Below, piece after piece: positions 1 to 64,000 of a DNA stretch of 64,000 nucleotides. The translations under genes were made by a program, and so were the position numbers. Position 1 is the stretch's first letter; each line of letters opens with the position of its first letter. A model generated the notes under the pieces. The model searched no databases and was not told where the DNA came from. It saw nothing but the letters and a program-made list of their open reading frames with translations. The DNA comes from Chionis minor (taxonomy: Eukaryota; Chordata; Aves; Charadriiformes; Chionididae): contig VZSF01002918.1 of the NCBI GenBank assembly GCA_013398295.1, positions 1,364,001-1,428,000 on the forward strand, read 5' to 3'.

Positions 1-3000
1 TACATTGCAGGGTTCATGAACATAGTGGCAAATTAGCAATTTGGCTGAATAGTGTCTTTGGAAGAAAAGGGTCTTTTATTTTGTTGGTTTTATTTAAGCT
101 TTTTTGCTCTATTCTGCTGGTTTTTTCAGAAGATTTTTTTATACGGAACTTTAAGATCAATTCAGTAATCATTACTTTTGTTTCAAGCTGAATGTGTAAT
201 TAGATTTTAAGGATCAAATGTGGGCATGAGGTTATATTTTAAAATTATCGGGATTACTTTTGCTAACGAAGTTATGTACCTGTGCTTTTCTTATAAATAA
301 CTTGTGAATATTCTGGCTTCTGTCTTGTCAAAACCCTTTCTATTAAAAATGGAAATGTATTAAATTCTGTTCAAGGTCAATCACATAGGCTTGGCCAGCT
401 CACAGAAATTAGAGCAGGGAAAAACCTAGCCAGTCTTCATCTTCCTTGATGATGGGCAGTATATTTTCTGTAGTGTCATCAGGTCTAGGTTTCAATCAAC
501 CCAGCTATCAGTCTTTCATATCTTCTCTTGGAAGATTCTTCTGCAACCCAATAAATCACTGTCTGATTTCTGCTGAAAAAAAATTGCTCCCCAAAGGGAC
601 TCTGCTTCATTTATTTTGGACCTATCCCAAACTAGTGGATTACTTGAAGAAATGAAATGCTTGCATTTAGGGAAATGAACTTGGTACGGTGCAAATGGCC
701 CCCAAATATCTTGACTTGGAGGCTTCAGGCATCCTTTCAGACCACGTTAATTTAGTGTCCTTTCTTTCAGATGTTTGGCTGATCGGAAAGACTACTTTTC
801 CGAAGAATGCAGAAAGATAATTTTCATGTTTAATGTCATGTTTAGAACAGCAGTTAGCTAACTTAGCAAGTTTTAAAAACAGTGATCTTCCTAAATCTTT
901 TTCTTTGTATAGATATATAGACTTTTTGTTTAAGAAATTAACATAATAAAGAACCTTAAGTGTCTTGTTCTCCTTTTGACATAGACTGTCTTTGGAAGTT
1001 GAATATTTTGTTCTTGTGTCCTTATATCTCCTTGCTTTTATTACTTTTATGAACAATATAAAGACTATGTGGTAGAAGATGTCAACTTTTAAATGGTTTA
1101 ACTTTCCTTCTGCCCTAAGATTGACATCTACTACCATTTATTTATTTACATTACTGCTTCTGATTTTTAAAACTCTCATTTTGCTTGGCATCCTTTATTT
1201 TATTGTATTTTGTACAGTGTTAGTCTGCCTAGAATGTTTCAAAGTCATCTTTGCCTCTTTAGCTAGTTAGTTGATTTTGCATAATCTTTAGTCAATGGAA
1301 AAATGGAGCTTATGACGGTTCTTTGGTTTAGGATTTAGATTGCTAGTTCCTTGTAATTTGGGAAGGTAAAGCAAAAAAAAAATCTACATCTTGGAATGGA
1401 GGGGTAGATTTTTAGAGTATGGATAGCAGAAGAATCCGTTTTCAAAGTTAGGCTGTCTTCAGAATGTCTAAGTCATTCCACAGTTGAAATAGGCCTTGCA
1501 TGCTGCTGATTTTCTGCTTCTAAAATTCATCTGATGAAGAAAACAGTTCATCTCTCTAATTGGAATTGCATGGTGATCTGGTACTGTAATATAATCACTC
1601 TGGTAAAGAAAGCATGAGGTCATAGTGGAAAGATTTTATCCCATCAAGAAACAGCAGGTTTTATTCTTCCTTTCATTTGTAAGAAAACAGTCATATGCAA
1701 TATTCATTACAAGAATGGCTGTTCTGTAACTATTGGTGGTCTTACAAGAGAAGAAAGAAAAACAACAGAAAATTGCATCACATTTGAAGATGTGTTACCT
1801 GATGTCCCTTAGCTGAAATCCCCCATGAAGTTCCAGCTATTGTCCAAATTTAAGATATAATTTTGAGTCAATATTTTTAATATTCATGTGAAATCACTGG
1901 AAAAGTTAATACAATTGTATATATTTTGCTATTGCTATGGGCACTTGGTGAATCTCATCTCTGTTGTCTCTCAGATCTGTAATCATCCCATTATCTAGCA
2001 GCATTAGGGTTTAGGTATACTTTCATAGACAGATCTCGGAGTATGGCTAAGCTGTGGTAGGCATATTTTGCACTTGGCTAAGTCTGTACCTATAGAAGGA
2101 TCATCAGAATGATCCACAGGCTGAATGCCCCTTTGAATCCCATTCCAGCTTCTTGATCTTCTGGCTGGATTTGTGGCCAGTAATATCTTCCTTTGGTATA
2201 TAGCTAACAAAACAAATGATGATCTCTTCAACTACACTTCTTCATCTCTGTCGTACTTGCTTTTATTCCCTGGTTTGATTTCTTGCTAAAGTTAGTAGTC
2301 TTGACTAAATTTAGAAAGTGGCAGAAGATGCTTTTCCATTTGCATTAATTTTGAGATTCTAGATGCTTTCTCCTATATTTTCAAGAGTCTGCTTATTCTC
2401 TTTCCTTTGATTAGCAGTGCAACCATGACTGCTTCTGTGAACTAATAGCAAGGCCTGAGGTAGCAGGGGTTTTGCACTCAGAAATTTTAGCAGCCAAAAT
2501 GTGAATGCACTTTTCTCAAGGTTTGTTGAGGCCTCAGACTGAGTGGGTCATAGCTCTGTCTCTGGTCATCTGATAAAGGTGACTTTGTAGTTCTGTATCT
2601 CCAGGAAAAGAAGGGATATGTGCCACATGTCCAATCTTGACTGTTAATGGCAGGGTAAGTGTGAGTTGCCAACTTCACAGCAGGTGACTAAAGCTCCATT
2701 ATTCCCTCCATTAAATCTGTTCCTCATGTTTGTCAATTTAGTCCTGATTTAACTGACCGGTCCTTCACCAGTCATGCTATGTCATCTTAAACATGGGGAA
2801 TAGCCTTTATCAGGTTGAGTTAATAAAATCATGCTTTGGAGTAAATCATATTTCTAACGTACACCTTTACACCAGTTACGGATGTAGAGACGCATTCCTC
2901 TATCTGGACATATTGTGCCTCAGGAAATACACCTGGAAGATTTTGCTCCTATATTTCGCTAGTTCCAACAGGACCTGTGCAGTACAGTATAAAGCATATT

Positions 3001-3682
3001 CTCTCTGTTTATTTACTGATGTGAAGGACTAAAATTGCTAGTCTTTCAGAAAGAAATGTCTGGAAAGGAAGGATTGCTAAGAATAGCATCTTCTATGTAG
3101 GAAGTTTAGGACTACTGCATATTCCCACTTGTCCCCCTTGTACCAAGGGCACTAAGAAGTACTGCCAATTAGAAGCAACAGCATGGTGGACCCATATCCT
3201 ACCTTGTATGTTCAAGAATTTCCATAATATACCTGGGATACTGTGCTCTTAAAAAGGAAGAAAAAAAATCTATGGAGAAGATCTTCACTTGCTTGGCAGT
3301 AATCTGATTCCAGCGTGGAAACTGGCATTCCCCAGTTCTGATCCATTCCTGTTCTTTTTGTCTGTGTGCCTGCATATAATTGCAACCCAAATGTACCACT
3401 GTATTTGTGATAATATTTTGCATATGTTAAAAAAGTTTCATTTTCTTTAATAGAAATGACTGCAGCATAATGCCTAAAAGTAAAGTATTTTTTATGTGTT
3501 TATGCATGATGCAATAGATCTCTCCACATGCTCATGCTTTTTTGTATGAGTGTTTTCTAGTTCTCATTCATAAATGTCTGGCTTTCCAAACTATGCCTCT
3601 GGCAGATCTTAGCATAAATATCAATTTATTCACCACTTTCTTTTTTAATACTAACATACTTGGCACAGATATTTTTCCTTTC

Positions 3683-3701
3683 TTTTTTTTTTTTTTTTTT
3701 T
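3683..3701. repeat. T19 homopolymer
   Basis: Nineteen consecutive T, followed directly by CCAG. It may be plain slippage or the reverse-strand A tail of a decayed retroposon. I see no target-site duplication around it. Confidence 0.85.
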
Positions 3702-5399
3702 CCAGTCAACATTTCTGTTTAGTTTATGGCCTCTGAAGAACTTTTTGTAACCCACTGTTGTAATTTTATTAGTCGCATAGTTGGCGCAATTTAGCACAGC
3801 CATTCAGCTTACCTTGGGGGAAGCCATACTACTGAGATTTGAAAAACAGTGAGCAATACAAAGTTATATTTTAACTGTTAATTGGTCAAAATGAACGCTG
3901 GAGTTCCAGTTTCAGAATAGGTCTACAATGCTTACTAAAAGGGAATCTACGTGTCTGGAAGTTACTAAAATTCCTAACATCATATTTAAATTTAAATCCA
4001 GCTAATGAAGGAGTAATTCTCTCCAAAATGTTCCTCCACTTATCTCCTAAGATATTGTACAATATTTAACATGGGTGGTGTCTATTGTTTTGGTGTCACT
4101 AAAAATTACATAGCAGAGTGTTTGATTCATGTTTTTTGGCTGAGGAAGCATTTAAAAGTATGTAATGGGTTGTCACTGGCAGGGCAGAATGGCTGAATTT
4201 GAAGACGTATATTCCACTGAAGATTTCTTTTTTTCTTGTAGTTCAGCCTAGTTTGCATAGACTTCTCGACAGAAGGCACACAAGTCAGATTTTATGCATT
4301 TACACATTTTTATAATTTCCAAAGAAATACAGCAATTTCAGTGTTATTCTGTAACTATTTCAAAATGGCTGTTGTTCTCCATGTGGTTATTTCTTTTCAT
4401 TACTTCCTTTCCTTTTAATTCCTGGCTGCTTATGGTCTCCTAGAAACTTGTTTAGTGTGTTTTCTTTTCTGGGTGTCAGTGGCATAGTTCATTTTAAACA
4501 ACTTGTGTTGAGTTGTATTTCCAGAACAAGCCAGAAAATGTGGTTTTATACATTTACACATCTGTAAAAATGTGTCATCACTGCCCATAAGGCCCTCGGA
4601 CAATACTATTTACAACCCAAACATGTTTCATTGACTTCACTGGGATTTGGACTGAATCTTAATTTACTGAACAGGGAGACAATAATCACATATTACTTAC
4701 CAACTTTAAATCTAAAATGCTGCTGGTTTTGAAAAATAGGAATAGAATCGACTTGTTTCTATAATGCCAATGATACCACTGATAAAATCAAAGCATGGCT
4801 TACTTTATGTAACAGGCAGGTATAAAGTGCCAATATACTTCACAGAGAGGATATTCTCCACCTATGATAAGTGTTTTGTTACTGAAGTGCAGTTTGAATT
4901 TCTCTTATTAATGTGCAATATAGTTTTGGACAATCATCAAAAGTATGTTACATTCTTTCTATATGTTTATCAAATCTCATGACTAACCAAGTTATATGTT
5001 CATGGGTGTAGAAATAATCGAAAGGACAATTGAGCAAAAAGCATACAACTTCTTAAAAAGTCTGTATCTTCTTTTTAAGAAAAGCTCTTGGTCATAGTAG
5101 GACTCTGAGGAGTCACAGGAGTGAAGTAACAGAAACACATGTAAAGGGATTTTTAAGTGATTAAGGCCTTTCCTGAGGAAATCAAATTCTCCATATTTTC
5201 TGTGCGCTAAAATCATAAGCACAAGAATTGTATCAAAAGGCTTTGACAGAGAAAACTTTTGAACCAGTAATTTTGTCACATGGTAGAGTGTGTTTTGGAA
5301 TATGGTGATCTGTTTTAATCTCATTTATGATTTCTTCTAAAATGTCAGTCTCTTTCTGATTATGGTAATATTTATGACTTTTATGAATCCTCAGAGTCA

Positions 5400-5525
5400 T
5401 TTGGAAGTGTTAGGTACTAATCCTTTCAGCAATCTAATGAAAAAAACAGGTATTGTCTTCATTTTACAGACAATGATGCTGACTTGTAACGGGAGAGAAG
5501 AGATTTCAGAACTGGCTAGCTCACA
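5400..5525. repeat. Possible ancient L2/MIR-like fragment
   Basis: The stretch GTATTGTCTTCATTTTACAG and the decayed sequence after it resemble the shared 3' region of L2 and MIR elements (the ATTTTACAGATGAGGAAACTGA type). Similarity is judged by eye and could be chance. Confidence 0.3.
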
Positions 5526-6513
5526 CGAGGCACATTTAGACTATTTCTTCCCAAACAAGGGAAAGCAGATACTTGGCCAGATTCTGGCCACAATTCCAGC
5601 TTCCTTTGGCTCCCTGGGGACGTATAGAGAATTGGTAGCAGCAATGAGACTGCTTTAATTTACAGGAAAAACCAGTTCCTGTAGCTTCAAGCATGACAGG
5701 AGTGGTAAGACAGTTTAAAGCTGCCCTTTCTTTTCAGCCGTGTTGAGTAGTACTTGGTGCACGTAATATTTAGACCAGTATCTTCATGGCACAGCCAAGA
5801 TTACAGCTCAGGAGTTCCAGGCTCCCTAGATCATGTTCACAATATTGCACGAGCCAATTCTAAACCCATTTTCTCTTGTAAAAGTTTTGTGGGACAAATC
5901 TTCATTTAATACTAGTTATTATAGATACAGAGCTATGGAGAAATTTACAGCAGCTGAGGATGTGACTTGCTTAGGCAATGTGTACCATGGAGCTGCCCTG
6001 GTTTTGAGAACTCTCCAGCAAACAAGAGGAGGATAGCCATGGTTATTTGTGAGTTGTGGACTCTTGCCTGTATCTGAAATTATTTGCCCTATTCATGTCA
6101 GATATTGGCATCTCTCTGCTCTTCTGGCCACCTGAAAAAACCACAGGTAAAAGAGTATAGGTAAAAAGAGGCATTAGTTGCAATTTAAAGGTTAAAAGAA
6201 TATAGTGTTTCTCAAAGGTCAGTTAGTGCTCCCAGCAATCCAAATTGTAGTTGATTCTTCTGTGCAGTCCAATAAAAGAGAGGTTTTTTTCCTGGCATTA
6301 CAACTTGCTTTTTTACTATTTTTCTATTGTGCTTTGAAAGAAATATGAAATGGTATTTTTTCCCCAAATGAATAACTGTATTGAATTGTTCATACAACCT
6401 TAATTTTCTTAAGCTTTACTCCTAAGTAAAGGTTAAGATGCTTTCCGGTATTGCTAATCTGGTTTGCTACCACTAACATGGGAATGCCTGATATTTTTCC
6501 ATTTGCAATGTAG

Positions 6514-64000
<57,487 letters not shown>

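Larger units (their letters stand above)
1..6513 (+). other. 3' part of the intron before exon 6A
   Basis: AT-rich intron sequence with no exon that I can support. It holds a run of 19 T followed by CCAG (3683-3705), which looks like a splice acceptor but leads into no plausible exon. It also has a possible old L2/MIR-like fragment near 5400-5525. The short open frames here have no recognisable protein content. The acceptor for exon 6A ends it with a rather weak pyrimidine tract and TGTAG. Confidence 0.8.

Noticed and set aside
3683..3705. T19-CCAG as a real splice acceptor
   Set aside because: No downstream open stretch in phase 0 with a donor and collagen content; probably a simple repeat.
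5362..5658. 98-codon open frame in the first intron
   Set aside because: No recognisable protein features and no splice context; overlaps a possible L2/MIR-like remnant.

Overview
This is a vertebrate nuclear DNA window, almost certainly from a bird. It is AT-rich and about 96% intron. It carries one gene on the + strand: the central part of COL11A1, which encodes the collagen alpha-1(XI) chain, a fibrillar collagen of cartilage, vitreous and inner ear. The avian call rests on CR1 retrotransposon fragments of bird type and on two solitary LTRs that resemble avian endogenous-retrovirus LTRs as I recall them. No independent gene was found on either strand. One unresolved base (N, 49388) suggests a draft assembly.

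I placed 35 exons from 6514 to 63570, all with AG acceptors and GT donors, all phase 0, totalling 2391 coding bases (797 codons). Exon numbers follow the family convention (5, 6A, 6B, 7, 8, 9...) as I remember it. The gene enters the window inside the intron before exon 6A (1-6513) and leaves it inside the intron after exon 39 (63571-64000). Signal peptide, laminin-G-like (TSPN) domain, the rest of the helix and the C-propeptide lie outside.

Region by region: 6514-9776 is the alternatively spliced variable region. It holds acidic exon 6A, very basic exon 6B, and acidic exons 7 and 8. 12317-17287 (exons 9-12) encodes the short minor helix. 19666-20016 (exon 13 and the start of exon 14) encodes the non-helical NC2 and N-telopeptide stretch with the presumed N-proteinase site. 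From 20017 to 63570 the major triple helix runs as unbroken Gly-X-Y. Its exons from 15 onward are 45, 54 or 108 bases, the classic fibrillar-collagen pattern, and every one starts with a glycine codon.

The introns hold four clear CR1 fragments or tails, two solitary LTRs (one antisense, one sense), weaker candidates for older repeats, several simple repeats, three strong inverted repeats that could form hairpins, and G-quadruplex-capable tracts. Because every variable-region exon is a multiple of three, any splice combination stays in frame. The cell can therefore change the charge of the N-propeptide, which projects from the heterotypic type II/XI fibril surface, without altering the helix. 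I see no novel multi-gene system; the items worth a second look concern splicing control of the variable region and unusual DNA structures in introns.
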